DNA from: Symbiodinium natans
Lineage: Eukaryota > Sar > Dinophyceae > Suessiales > Symbiodiniaceae
Reading direction: 5' to 3'
Length of the DNA: 64,000 nt
NCBI GenBank assembly: GCA_905221605.1
Contig: CAJNDS010002843.1
Span: 75,001 to 139,000 of the forward strand
Part shown: positions 19,011 through 28,591 of the stretch, piece after piece
Layout: each line of letters opens with the position of its first letter
How positions within the stretch are numbered: the stretch's first letter is position 1
Made by a program: the position numbers and the translations under genes
Notes under the pieces: model-generated
Told to the model about the DNA's origin: nothing
Seen by the model: only the letters and a program-made list of their open reading frames with translations
Databases searched by the model: none

Positions 19011-19319
19011 AAACCCGGCTGCTCCAAGCTCATGTTGGTGTGTCGGCACGGCCGCGCCCGTCTCCATCTGGAGTTGACGCAGCATTCTTTGACGGTCGGG
19101 AACGCTGCTCAAGGCGGCTGCAGAAAACCGGTACCTGGAGGTTCACGGTACTTATAACCCACTGAGAAGCCTCGTAAGTGCCCTGGTATGGTTCTAATTG
19201 GGTTATAAGTACAGTTATTATTTGAGGGAATAAGCGCCATGAACGTCCGGGTAGCTGTGGAGGCTGCAGTTGTTGCAGTTGCCACTGACCATGTTGCGAG
19301 CACAAAGTTGCCGCCGTAG
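19011..19319 (+). CDS. Two-exon anonymous gene, family-2 intron
   Basis: Exon to 19140 reads SKLMLVCRHGRARLHLELTQ and HSLTVGNAAQGGCRKPVPG; intron 19141-19254 is a family-2 copy; exon 19255-19319 reads VEAAVVAVATDHVASTKLPP and TAG. Phases agree. A second frame in the first exon (VDAAFFDGRERCSRRLQKTG) is also open. Confidence 0.38.
19141..19254 (+). mobile_element. Introner family 2
   Basis: GTTCACGGTACTTATAA to CATGAACGTCCGGGTAG, phase-compatible intron of the gene at 19011-19319. Confidence 0.55.
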
Positions 19320-19525
19320 GCAGGGAGCTCAGCTGACAATGCCTGTCTCGTGCTTTCTGCTTGAAGCTCCAGAAAACCAAGTCCCCTGTGGATTTTCCGT
19401 TCAAGCCTACAATCCTGAGGTTGCCCCATGAACCCATCCCAACCCTAAATCCTCAGATCTCAGATACCCTAAACCCTAAATCTCAAACCCAAAACCCCAA
19501 AACCCTAAGCCCTAAACCCCCCCAG

Positions 19526-19669
19526 GTGTCATGTTTGGCGAGCCGGCGCTGGCCGCGCAGTTTTGCACTCAAGCGACGTCTCGAAGGGCAGCAGTGCAAA
19601 GCTCTTGCGGGGCTTAGAGAGCTTCAGAAACTTGAGTTTAGGGGCCAAGAGGTTTATGTCGTCTCATAG
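19526..19669 (+). CDS. Anonymous exon, Leu/Lys-rich
   Basis: Acceptor CCCCAG at 19520-19525. Reads FALKRRLEGQQCKALAGLRE then LQKLEFRGQEVYVVS and stops with TAG at 19667-19669. The Leu spacing is repeat-like. An overlapping frame from ATG 19531 is a weaker alternative. Confidence 0.4.
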   Translation: MSCLASRRWPRSFALKRRLEGQQCKALAGLRELQKLEFRGQEVYVVS

Positions 19670-19729
19670 GACAGAATGGTTCCGACCTTTGCTGCCCCTT
19701 GTATACCCTATAACACCCAAAGGGCGCAT

Positions 19730-19816
19730 ACTTCAGAAGGTAAGGGACCATATTGTAGGATCCCCTTATCATAAGGACCCCAATACGGTACCCCAAGTAT
19801 CGTCAACCCCATGTGG
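19730..19816 (-). mobile_element. Family-3 element
   Basis: Carries the family core TAAGGACCCCAATACGGTACCCC-like block; no adjoining exon pair. Confidence 0.45.
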
Positions 19817-20400
19817 GACCAGTTTTGCTTTCTGCTTAGGGGTTAGGGTTGTTGGCCTTGTGTTTGAATATGGCAGCGATGCTTTCGTGCGGTGGCGCTG
19901 CGGCGGCGGGGATGCCCGCTGTGCGACGCTTAGGGCAAGTATTAGGGTTTAGGGTGTAGGGTTTAGGGTTTAGGGTTTCGGGTTTAGGGTTTAGGGCACA
20001 TGCTGGGATTTGATCTGAGTATGGGCCCTTTTTTTTCGGGCTTCAATCATGGAATAGTACTTCTTGTTTGGGGTTGGACTGGAGTTTGTACATGGAGCAC
20101 ATGTGGAGTTGTGCATGTGCTGTAGTCGTGTCATCGTTAGCTTTTTTGCCTCCAGTGCCCACCAATCAGGCATGCAACATGTAGCACGAAGCGATGCAGA
20201 CAACATTGTTTCAACCCTGGCCCGCACGACCCAAAACTCTGGACCCACAACCCTCAACCCCAGTGCTCCTAAACCCAGAACCCTAAACCCTAAACCCTAA
20301 ACCCTAAACCCTAAACCCCTAAACCCCTAAAGCCCTAAAGCCCTAAACCCTAAACCCTAAACCCCAAAACCCCAAATATTCTTCTTTGGAGCCCAAAGCC

Positions 20401-20493
20401 ATGGTCAAAGACATCTTCGGACGCGATCGCTTTCACTGCACTGCGCCGGGCTGCTCCTGCCGGCTCCTCATGGTCTTGGGCTTTCGGGGGTAG
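20401..20493 (+). CDS. Small frame with a Cys/His cluster
   Basis: ATG in a good context (AAAGCCATGG). Reads MVKDIFGRDRFHCTAPGCSC then RLLMVLGFRG and TAG. Third positions are nearly all G or C. The Cys/His spacing might bind metal. A donor ATG|GTCTTG at 20473-20476 could shorten it. No family recognised. Confidence 0.42.
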   Translation: MVKDIFGRDRFHCTAPGCSCRLLMVLGFRG

Positions 20494-21264
20494 GGGGGAG
20501 GGGGTTTAGGGTTTAGGGTTTCGGGTTTACGGGTTTAGGGTTTAGGGTTTGGGGTTTAGGGCTTGGGGTTTAGGGCTTGGGGCTTGGGGTTCGGGGTTTG
20601 AGGTTTTGGGTTTAGGGTTTGAGGTGTGGGGTTTAGGGTGTAGGTTTGGGTGGGCCCTCATGCTTTTGGTTAGGCCATGCATAGACTTTCGTTGGGTCGC
20701 TCTTGGTTCTTGAGGGCTTAGGGAGGCTTTAGGCTCTGTAGGGGTTTTAGTTGTTTTTTTTGGCTCAACCGTCGGTGGTTGTAGCCTTGGGGTCTTGTGG
20801 GCTTGGACGAACTTTTGGGGTGCAGCCTTTGTCTACGCTGGGAGTTGTGGGTTTTGCAGTTTTAGGTTTCCCGCAGATTTGGGGCGGAGGGGGCGGGGGG
20901 GTTGCGGGTTTAGGGCTTGTTTTTGTTTTTTTCCGAAGCCTTGGGCTGTGTCGGTTGAGGGTTGGGGGGGGGGGGTTTAGGGCGACTTGGAGCCATGTAT
21001 TCCAGTACGGCTCTGTAGTTTGACTGGGAAACGAAGCACTCAACCCTCCCAAGCACCTGAGACAAGCGCTTAGACTCCTGCCACCTGAGCACCCCTTGAA
21101 CAGCCCTAAACCCTAAACCCTAACCCTAAACCCTGAACCTAAACCCTAAACCCTAAACCCTAAACCCTAAACCCTAAACCCTAAACCCTAAACCCTAAGC
21201 CCTAAACCCTAAAGCCTAAACCCTGCACCCTAAACCCTAAACCCTAAACCCTAAACCCTAAACC

Positions 21265-21345
<81 letters not shown>

Positions 21346-21575
21346 ACCCTAAACCCTCAGCCCTAAACCCTAAAACCCTAAACCCTAAACCCTGAACCCT
21401 TGAAATCTAAACACGCTCCAGGCAACCTGGAGGAATCCTTTGCACAACCTTTCAGCAACCCTCAAGGAGCCGGTAGGCCAACCCTTAATTCAGCCTTTCA
21501 GCAACCCCTCAACAACCTCTAGGCAACCTATACGCAGCCCTTCAACAACCTATTAAAGAACCTCTCCAACTCCAG

Positions 21576-21984
21576 GCGTGGACTTTCAAAGCGTCCCTGG
21601 GCGCCCTACTGGGAGGTTCATGGCCCGGGGGTGATGGGACTCCGAAATTCGCAACTGGCTGTCCCCATGGGGACCTTCTTGCCACAAATCCGATCCTCAA
21701 AAAGGCCGAACGTAGAAAGATCGAAGCCGAGGTTCGGCGTAGGGTTCAGGCTTCAGGGGATGTGGGACCCTAGCCCCTAAACCCTAAACGGCCCCCAACC
21801 CTGAAACCTGAACCCTAACAACCCCTAAACCCTAAACCCTAAACCCTAAACCCTAAACCCTAAACCCTAAACCATAAACCCTAAAACCTAAACCCAGGAA
21901 GCTCAACGCGATGTCGCCCAAGCGGAGGAAGAGGGGCTCCTTGACTTCCGAGTTTTGGTCGGGAGTTCGGGTTCAAGGGTTTAG
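21576..21984 (+). CDS. Two-exon anonymous gene with arrays in its intron
   Basis: Exon 21576-21738 after CTCCAG reads LSKRPWAPYWEVHGPGVMGL, RNSQLAVPMGTFLPQIRSSK. The intron 21739-21897 starts GTAGGG and holds a C-rich array. Exon 21898-21984 reads EAQRDVAQAEEEGLLDFRVL and reaches TAG inside a TTTAGGG array. Phase 0 on both sides. Confidence 0.52.
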
Positions 21985-22164
21985 GGTTTAGGGTTTAGGG
22001 TTTGGGGTTTAGGGTTTAGGGTTTAGGGTTTAGGGATCAAGGGTCTAGGGGTTTAGGGCTTTCGGAGGGTTCAGGGTTTAGGGTTGAGGGGTTTTGCGTG
22101 CAGGCCCGTGTTGGCGGTTGGCGTAGGGAAGTGGGGAAGCGGGTAAGCTCTATACGGTCCAAAA

Positions 22165-22318
22165 GTCATGGGTTCCCCTACTACCCCCTCTATACTACCC
22201 CCTGGGTTCCCCCCTTAAATAGCCTTAATTAGGCGCTTAATTATCCCTAAATAGCCTTAATTTTGGGGGGAACCTAGGGGGGGGGTAGTATAGAGGGGGT
22301 AGTAGGGGAACCCATGAC
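22165..22318. mobile_element. Family-6 long palindromic element
   Basis: GTCATGGGTTCCCCTACTAC and its reverse complement bound a 150-base palindrome with arms of about 55 bases and an AT-rich centre (TTAAATAGCCTTAATT). Confidence 0.65.
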
Positions 22319-22828
22319 AAAGGGATATAAGGTACTTCGTCCCCATATCTCCTCACGAAGACCTAGGAAGTCGGCGGTCGGTGTCGGATTGAGGGTCCGG
22401 GGTTGATGTAGGATCTAGGGGTTTTAGAGTTGGGTAGGTGTTTGTCGGTTGGTTCAGGCTAAAAAGGGTTTAGGGTTTAGGGTTTAGGGTTTAGGTCTCG
22501 AGCCCCTGCATGATCATCATCTGACAGCATACCATCTTGTGGCGGGGCTTCCTTCCTTCGAGCGCCAGTTTCGATGCGTTCTCAAGGTCCCTCCCCCCCC
22601 TACAGCCTCCATACGCTGAACCCTAGACACCCTAAACCCTGCCCTCTCCCCCCCTCCCCTAGCCCAAAACAAAACCCTCACCCCTAAACCCTAACCCATG
22701 GGTCGGAAGAATTGCTGATAGTACTCCCTTATGGCCCCTTTGTAAATATGCTATAGTAACCCCCCAGAACCCTATTCTGATTATATTGAGGCCCGTAGAT
22801 TACGAGAGTAATGCGGTGTTTTCTTCAG

Positions 22829-23350
22829 AGCCCTATAGGCTCAGCATGGAGGAGATGGAGTCTAAGTCGGCTTCCCAGAGGGGCATGTCTGGGTTGCTGC
22901 AAGGGAATTGGGGTTTAGGGTTTAGGGTTTAGGGTTTAGGGTTTAGGGTTTAGGGTTTAGGGTTTAGGGATGTTTTGGGTTTAGGGTCTTGGGGTTTAGG
23001 GTCTTAGGGTTTGAGAACCTGCCACAACTTTTGGAAGTTTGTCAAGTAGTACGGCCTCCCAATCATGGTAAGTGACTTCAATTTCTTCACAGCAGCCCGG
23101 CTATTAAGATGATTTTTTGCCGCGAAGCAGCTTCCTGATTCGACCAGGACACGCCGAGTTACCTTCGGGTTTTCTGAAATCGGGTTCCAGCCCCGAATCT
23201 GCTTCCCAGGGTTTAGGGTTTAGGGTTTAGGGTCTGTACAAGGCTTCTCGAACACGAAGGTCGTTCGGCTTCCGCTCAGTGGGGGTTCTGGTGACATTTG
23301 AGCCCTGCGCCGAAAGCCGAAGCCTACACCCGAGACCCGAAAGAGTTTAG
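22829..23350 (+). CDS. Four-exon anonymous gene with telomeric introns
   Basis: Exons 22829-22912, 23008-23067, 23109-23210 and 23280-23350 agree in phase throughout. A start at ATG 22846 (MEEMESKSASQRGMSGLLQG) follows TTTTCTTCAG, a plausible spliced-leader site. Later segments: FENLPQLLEVCQVVRPPNH, FLPRSSFLIRPGHAELPSGF, VLVTFEPCAESRSLHPRPER. The intron 22913-23007 is telomeric sequence from end to end; the third, 23211-23279, starts with a telomeric GTTTAG; the second, 23068-23108, is 41 bases with GTAAGT. The stop TAG is in an array. About 99 codons, no family recognised. Confidence 0.52.
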
Positions 23351-23552
23351 GGTTTAGGGTTTAGGGTTTAGGGTTTAGGGTTTATGGTGCAGCTTGTATA
23401 TCGCATTCGCTGACACCCAGGGCGAGCTTGCATTGCCTCAGGTATCACTCGATGACTTGCCAGGCAAAGTCGATGTACCAGCGTCCTGGCCACAAACAGC
23501 ATGCTTGAGCTGGAGCCTGGGCTTGTGGAAAAGACAATTTGAATGTATTAAA

Positions 23553-23622
23553 AGTTATTATTATTATTAGTATTATTACTAGTATTATTATTATTATTAT
23601 TATTACTATTATTATTAGTATT

Positions 23623-23655
<33 letters not shown>

Positions 23656-23657
23656 TT
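23553..23657. repeat. ATT trinucleotide microsatellite
   Basis: About 33 units of TTA/ATT with AGT and ACT interruptions. Confidence 0.9.
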
Positions 23658-23701
23658 TTATCATTCATTAAACCTCAATACAGTTGTATATCATTTGCCA
23701 A

Positions 23702-23821
23702 ATGACCTCGAGAGCTGACGAGGTTGACGTGCGTCTGTGGCCACGATGCCAACAGCCATTCGCAGAAGCCTGCTGCGGTGCCTGCTCCAACACAGCTGGC
23801 GCTGGGCCACTTGTCAGATAA
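23702..23821 (+). CDS. Small Cys-containing frame
   Basis: ATG to TAA, 39 codons: MTSRADEVDVRLWPRCQQPF then AEACCGACSNTAGAGPLVR. It follows an ATT-rich microsatellite and ends at an array. An overlapping frame (LTRLTCVCGHDANSHSQKPA) is also open, so the frame is uncertain. Confidence 0.38.
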   Translation: MTSRADEVDVRLWPRCQQPFAEACCGACSNTAGAGPLVR

Positions 23822-23939
23822 AAACCCTAAACCCTAAACCCTAAACCCTAAACCCTAAACCCTAAACCCTAAACCCTAAACCCTAAACCCTAAACCCCAA
23901 ACCCTAAACCCTAAACCCTAAACCCTAAACCCTAAACCA

Positions 23940-24259
23940 GACATCTTGGGCTGCCTGATGCCTTCGGCTTGAAGGGCACGGGGGCATGGGTGGCCAACGC
24001 TGTCTGTGGCAGGTGCTCTGGAGACCTTCTCCGATACCGAGGATGCCGGCATGTGCCCTGCCGACAGAACTTTCCTGTGGGGGATCCGAAGATAGACCCC
24101 CCCAAAATAGTAGGATTCCCTCCCAATCAGGAACCCCAGCAAGGTAGCCCGAATGTCGGAAAGCACCTTGTTGTCCAAGCGGCAAAGCAAAGCTTTGTTG
24201 ATTTCCGACCTGAGGTGGAATGTTCTCCAGGGAGTATGGATAAGAAAGGATGGAGATGA
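23940..24259 (+). CDS. Anonymous gene with CxxC...C...C cluster and family-3 element
   Basis: Reads LGLPDAFGLKGTGAWVANAV, then CGRCSGDLLRYRGCRHVPC (possible zinc ribbon), to 24076. The family-3 element 24077-24163 (GTGGGG...GGAAAG) is a phase-0 intron of 87 bases, and 24164-24259 reads HLVVQAAKQSFVDFRPEVEC to TGA. Because 87 is divisible by three and holds no stop, the unspliced reading is also open. Confidence 0.5.
24077..24163 (-). mobile_element. Introner family 3
   Basis: GTGGGGGATCCGAAGATAG to GCCCGAATGTCGGAAAG with the core AATAGTAGGATTCCC; phase-0 intron of the gene at 23940-24259. Confidence 0.52.
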
Positions 24260-24332
24260 TCCGACGCCACTTTCCAAGCATTCACGAATGAGCGCAGGGT
24301 GCACGGCGTTCTACTCACGAGTTCTTAATCAG

Positions 24333-24719
24333 TCTTCGGCCACAAGTGTGTGACGCCTGAGGACACAGCAGGTCAAGATCCTTGGCTGAAGGAGAGAAAC
24401 CGCCAGCAGCCTATGGCGGCCTCGGGCAACCTTCTCAGCCCCATAACCATGGCAGATACCAAGGTTTGTGCAGGGGTATAGGGTTTAGGGTTTAGGGTTT
24501 GGGGTTTAGGGTTTAGGGTTTAGGGTTGAGTTTGGGGGCTTCGGGCTTAGGGCCTAGCGCTAGCGCCATGCTTCTCAGGAAGGCCAAGAGAAGGGAACCT
24601 CTCCACTGCACGGCTCAACGCTGGCGCGGCCCCAGCGGAGGCGAGGGGGTGGGAAGAGTAAGGGGCCCCCAAAAGAGTTCCAGCTTCACTTCGTCGCTAC
24701 TCTGAACCCGAAACCCTAA
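24333..24719 (+). CDS. Two-exon anonymous gene ending in a telomeric array
   Basis: Exon 24333-24463 reads GHKCVTPEDTAGQDPWLKER and NRQQPMAASGNLLSPITMAD, donor AAG|GTTTGT. The intron holds a G-rich array and ends CTTCTCAG. Exon 24579-24719 reads EGQEKGTSPLHGSTLARPQR, GPPKEFQLHFVATLNPKP and stops with TAA in the next array. Phase 0 on both sides. The basic segment RPQRRRGGGKSKG may be nuclear or nucleic-acid binding. Confidence 0.55.
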
Positions 24720-24946
24720 ACCCCAGGCACAAAGAGCCCGAAGTTTCACGACTCTGTTCCTGCTTCTCATGAAGGGTGCGGGAAATGAGCCTCAACAGAA
24801 GACCTTTCCGTAAACCCCAAGCCCTAAACCCGAAACGCGAGACCCCAAACCCCAAACCCCAAACCCCAAACCCCAAACCCCAAACCCTAAACCCCAAACC
24901 CTACACCCTAAACCCTAAACCCTAAACCCCAAACCCCAAACCCCAG

Positions 24947-25064
24947 ACCTCTTGTGCGCGTGGGACCAGGGCTGTGGGCTCAGTTGGATGCTGCTAAGCA
25001 TGGGCCTGGCTGGGTGCTCATCGAAGGCGAGGAGAGATTGTCCTGGGGTTCGGGGGGTGTTTAG
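24947..25064 (+). CDS. Anonymous exon ending in an array
   Basis: Reads VRVGPGLWAQLDAAKHGPGW then VLIEGEERLSWGSGGV, stopping with TAG at 25062-25064 in a TTTAGGG context. G/C-rich third positions; no family recognised. Confidence 0.48.
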
Positions 25065-25149
25065 GGAGGTTTAGGGTTTAGGGTTTAGGGTTTAGGGTTT
25101 AGGGTTTAGGGTTCAGGGTTTAGGGTTTAGGGTTCAGGGTTTAGGGTTA

Positions 25150-25440
25150 GGGTATGCCCACGATGTATTCCGGGTATACTTAGGGTGCATTTAGGGTATA
25201 CCTAGGTTATATTATGGGTCTATTTAGGGTATACTTGGGGTATAGTTGGGGTATGCTCAGGGTACACTTAGGGTATATTCAGGGTACATTTGGGGTATAC
25301 TTAGGGTACATTTGGGGTAGATTCAGGGTATATTTAGGGCATCATCTAGGGTATTACATTTAGGGTATACCTAATGGTGTTTTTAGGGTATCTTTAGGGT
25401 GTATTTGGGGCATGCTCCGGGTTTTTGAGTATATTTGGGG
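25150..25440. repeat. Degenerate minisatellite related to the telomeric unit
   Basis: About 18 imperfect copies of a 14-18 base unit such as TTTAGGGTATACTTGGGG. The telomeric hexamer core is retained and interleaved with GTATAC, so it looks like a decayed or elaborated telomeric array. Confidence 0.7.
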
Positions 25441-25707
25441 TAGAACCAAGAACTCGTTCTAGAACATGTAGGGTTTAGGGTTTAGGGTTTAGGGTTTAGG
25501 GTTTAGGGTTTAGGGAGGTTTCTAGTTTCCAGGCTGTGCTTTGCTTCTTTTCTCTTGTGCGTGAGGGGGAGGGATGGAGGAGGGTTCTATCTGAGGGAAC
25601 CCACACCGTAAACCCCAAGCCCAAAACCCTACACCCTAAACCCTAAACCCTAACTAAACCCTAAACCCTAAACCCTAAACCCTAAACCCTAAATCCCAAA
25701 CCCCAAA

Positions 25708-25777
25708 AAATCCGGTGCGAGGCCCCGGCTTCGGGTTGACTGGGCCGCTGCTGCAGCGCGCGGCACCGGCCACCTGA
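25708..25777 (+). CDS. Anonymous terminal exon
   Basis: Reads NPVRGPGFGLTGPLLQRAAP and stops with TGA at 25775-25777. Very G/C-rich third positions; it lies between a C-rich and a G-rich array. Confidence 0.35.
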
Positions 25778-25924
25778 GCCCGAAGACAAAATGCGCCGGC
25801 GAGTGGAGGGTTTGGGGTTTGGGGTTTGGGGTTTAGGGTTTAGGGTTTAGGGTTTAGGGTTTAGGGTTTAGGGTTTAGGGACTAGATCCTAGGGCTTAGG
25901 GTTTAGGGTTTAGGTTGTTTTTAG

Positions 25925-26040
25925 GGAAGTGGAGCTCGCTGGGCCCAGCCCAGAGACTTCTCGACATCATTTCTTTAGGGTCTCTTTTTGGGAGGGTCCT
26001 TGTTTCTGTTGAGGGTGACGTGCTCGATCCTAAACCCTAA
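25925..26040 (+). CDS. Anonymous exon using TTTTTAG as acceptor
   Basis: Acceptor TTTTTAG directly downstream of a G-rich array. Reads KWSSLGPAQRLLDIISLGSL then FGRVLVSVEGDVLDPKP and stops with TAA in the following C-rich array. Hydrophobic, mixed character. Confidence 0.48.
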
Positions 26041-26154
26041 ACCCTAAACCCTAAACCCTAAACCCTAAACCCTAAACCCTAAACCCTAAACCCTAAACCC
26101 TAAACCCTAAACCCTAAACCACCCATACTTCGTTCCCCCCCTAGTTGAGAGAGC

Positions 26155-26479
26155 TTCGTGGCCGAGGTGCAGCGAGGCATCCCCCTTGCCCAGTCTTTGG
26201 GGCGTTCGGAGCCTCGAAGTGGCCTCGACCAAGGAGGCCAGCTGCTCAAGAAGGAAATCCTGCCGGGTTTAGGGTTTAGGGTTTAGGGTTTAGGGTCTAG
26301 GGTTTAGGGTGTAGGGTTTAGGGTTTAGGGTTTAGGGTTTAGGGTTCAGGGCATGAGCATGTCTTGCAGAATTTTTCGTGCAAGCTCCCTCCCCTGGTCT
26401 TGGGAGGTCGTGCCGCCTCTGCCTTGGCTGCGTGCGCGGCGAGCGTGGCGGCTGGCAGGCCAGGGCGTGGATGATGTAG
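26155..26479 (+). CDS. Two-exon anonymous gene with telomeric donor and Cys cluster
   Basis: Exon to 26266 reads SFVAEVQRGIPLAQSLGRSE and GLDQGGQLLKKEILP, then G|GTTTAG from the array. Exon 26370-26479 after GTCTTGCAG reads FFVQAPSPGLGRSCRLCLGC and stops with TAG at 26477-26479. Phases agree (one plus two bases). Cys spacing C-x2-C-x2-C. Confidence 0.5.
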
Positions 26480-26503
26480 CCATGCTGTGGGCTTCGTGTT
26501 TAG

Positions 26504-26605
26504 GTTTATGGTACTTACTTTCCAATTATAACTCTACTTCGAACCCACTTATAAGCCCCTTAAGTGCCCTAATATGATTAATTCTAAGTACATTTTTTGG
26601 TACAG
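26504..26605 (+). mobile_element. Decayed introner family 2
   Basis: GTTTATGGTACTTACTT at the left and TAAGTACATTTTTTGGTACAG at the right; the arms are weak. Confidence 0.38.
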
Positions 26606-26841
26606 TTACAATGGGTGTTTAGGGCTGCTCATGCCGATGGCTGTCCAGGGGGATTAAGACTCGTACCCCTCAGGTTGCACTCCTAGAGGTTTCCCTCCTT
26701 TTACTCCTAATATGGCCCTTAGTATGACCCTGATATCCCCGTAGAGGACCCTTAAAAAGGCCAAGATCCGAGCCTGTCAGCCGCAAGTTGCCCTTGGCTC
26801 AGCTCGGGTTCAGATTCAGACCTAGCTCCCTTGCCGCAGCA

Positions 26842-27403
26842 ATGGGCAACTGCTCAGGGGCCAGCCAGACAGCAGGTGTATCGGGACCTGTGGAGACGGA
26901 ACGCCAGCCTCTTCGTGTTGAGGTCTACCATATGGGTCACTTCTGGGACGAGCAGGACTACGCTTCCGGGTAGGCACTTGGGATGTGTTATACTCCTGCT
27001 TATAATTGGTTGGTTTCTGTTCGAAGCATGCTCAAGAGGGATTTTTTTTGCAACTCGACCAACCTAGGTTTCGTACTGGAAGGAGTTCCACCTGAAATCT
27101 GATGGCAGCGTCTCGGAGTACAACTGTTGTGCAGGCTCTGGCTTGGGCTTGTGTGGCAAGATTGAAAGATATGAGCGCCTCGAGCGCCAAGGCACGTACA
27201 CCATGGCGGTGGGTCCGGCGAAGGCCGAGCAGCTTGACATAGTTTGGGAAAGTGGTCTGAAAGACGTCCTCAAGGTCGGAGAAGGGTCCTTGCGTAAAGG
27301 GCACCCTCTCGGGCTTTCCCCCGCGGAGCTGGACGCGGCCATCGAGAGGCAGAATGCCGCGAACGCTGTCAAGGAGAAGGAAAAAGCCGAAGGGAAACCA
27401 TGA
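26842..27403 (+). CDS. Two-exon anonymous gene, 151 codons, possible N-myristoylation
   Basis: Exon 26842-26961 starts MGNCSGASQT; Gly2 with Cys4 fits N-myristoylation plus palmitoylation, so a membrane-anchored protein is inferred. It ends HMGHFWDEQDY. A GC-AG intron 26962-27067 removes an in-frame TAG, and exon 27068-27403 continues VSYWKEFHLKSDGSVSEYNC, YERLERQGTYTMAVGPAKAE, LSPAELDAAIERQNAANAVK to TGA. The C-terminus is a charged helix. GCCGCAG ends two bases before the ATG and may be a spliced-leader site. Length and composition look complete; no family recognised. Confidence 0.62.
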
Positions 27404-27527
27404 ACCCTAAACCCTGAAGCCTAAGATGTACATGTATATATGTCTGTAAAAATGTAATGATATGATATGATATTTTTATTATCTTTGATATATTGTTATA
27501 TATTATATCAATGTACATGTCCCCAAG

Positions 27528-27897
27528 CCAGCGGAAAAGCTCAAATGACTTTCGTCTGTGGCCTACATGGTCACAGACCTTTTTGCCGCAGCTGTGAGCT
27601 CATTCAGCGTGGCGTGTCCTTGGCGGCCCTGTGGTGTTCTTTCGTAAGCCCTTTTTAGGGGTTTAGGGGGTTTAGGGTTTCGAAGCTCAGCAGTTTATGT
27701 AGGCTTTAGAGTGTAGGTTGTAGGGTCTGGTGTGGTTTACTGGCCAACTGGGCTGCCAAGTACCAATTCTGTTATTCCAGGCAGTTCCGGTGTTGCCAAG
27801 GGAGAGTCCTGGCCACTTGTACAGCTTCACGCCTGGCGCCAACATGAACCTTGCTGATCCTGAGCCCGAAGCCCAAGACCCGCCGCTGTTTTGTTGA
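27528..27897 (+). CDS. Two-exon anonymous gene with Cys/His cluster
   Basis: Exon 27528-27643 reads KAQMTFVCGLHGHRPFCRSC then ELIQRGVSLAALWCSF, donor TTC|GTAAGC. The acceptor TTATTCCAG leads to exon 27781-27897 (AVPVLPRESPGHLYSFTPGA, EPEAQDPPLFC, TGA). Phase 0 on both sides. The C-x2-H-x2-H-x4-C-x2-C-like cluster could bind zinc. The 5' part is uncertain. Confidence 0.55.
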
Positions 27898-27904
27898 ACC
27901 CCAA

Positions 27905-28080
27905 GCTCGAAATAAGCCCTAAACCCTATAAACCCTAAACCCTAAACCCTAAACCCTAAACCCTAAACCCTAAACCCTAAACCCTGAACCCTGAACCCTG
28001 AACCCTGAACCCTGAACCCTGAACCCTGAACCCTGAACCCTGAACCCTGAACCCTGAACCCTGAACCCTAAACCCTAAAC
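27905..28080. repeat. Array with a block of CCCTGAA units
   Basis: About eight CCCTAAA units, then about 12 CCCTGAA units (27984-28066), then CCCTAAA again. Confidence 0.88.
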
Positions 28081-28314
28081 CCCTGCAACGTGAAACAACC
28101 CCCAGATCTCCCCATAAACCTTTCCCCGAAGCAGCCCTTCACCCCCAAGCCCAAAACCCCGAAGCCCCATTCCAAACCCAAGGGTAAAACCTAGAAATCC
28201 AACCTAAACCCTAAACTCTAAACCCTGAACCCTAAACCCTCAACCCTAAACCCTAAACCCTCAACCCTAAGCCCTAAGCGTTAAACCCTAAACCCTAAAC
28301 CCTGGTAGAGTCCC

Positions 28315-28443
28315 ATGAGCTGTGGGGAGAGTGGCAAACGAGCTAGAGCCGCACCTTCGCAGGCGTGTTCGGCGGCCCTATGCCAGCAGCAGGCATCTGC
28401 CGATGGGGGCCCAGTCGCAGTGATCCTCAGCCCTAAACCCTAA
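28315..28443 (+). CDS. Small frame ending in an array
   Basis: ATG to TAA, 42 codons: MSCGESGKRARAAPSQACSA, ALCQQQASADGGPVAVILSP, KP, with the stop at the array edge. Third positions G/C-rich. It could be an internal exon without the ATG as start. Confidence 0.42.
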   Translation: MSCGESGKRARAAPSQACSAALCQQQASADGGPVAVILSPKP

Positions 28444-28486
28444 ACCCTAAACCCTAAACCCTAAACCCTAAACCCTAAACCCTAAA

Positions 28487-28591
28487 CACCGTGACACCGT
28501 GGATCAGAGAATGAAGTTCCAAGAGTCGATGTTTTCATTCCCACTGTGCACGAAGTCATGGTCTACAGTACACTCCAGAAAGTTGTCCTAA
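28487..28591 (+). CDS. Anonymous exon between two arrays
   Basis: Reads HRDTVDQRMKFQESMFSFPL then CTKSWSTVHSRKLS and stops with TAA where the next array begins. No clear AG at its left edge. Confidence 0.38.
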   Translation, partial: HRDTVDQRMKFQESMFSFPLCTKSWSTVHSRKLS

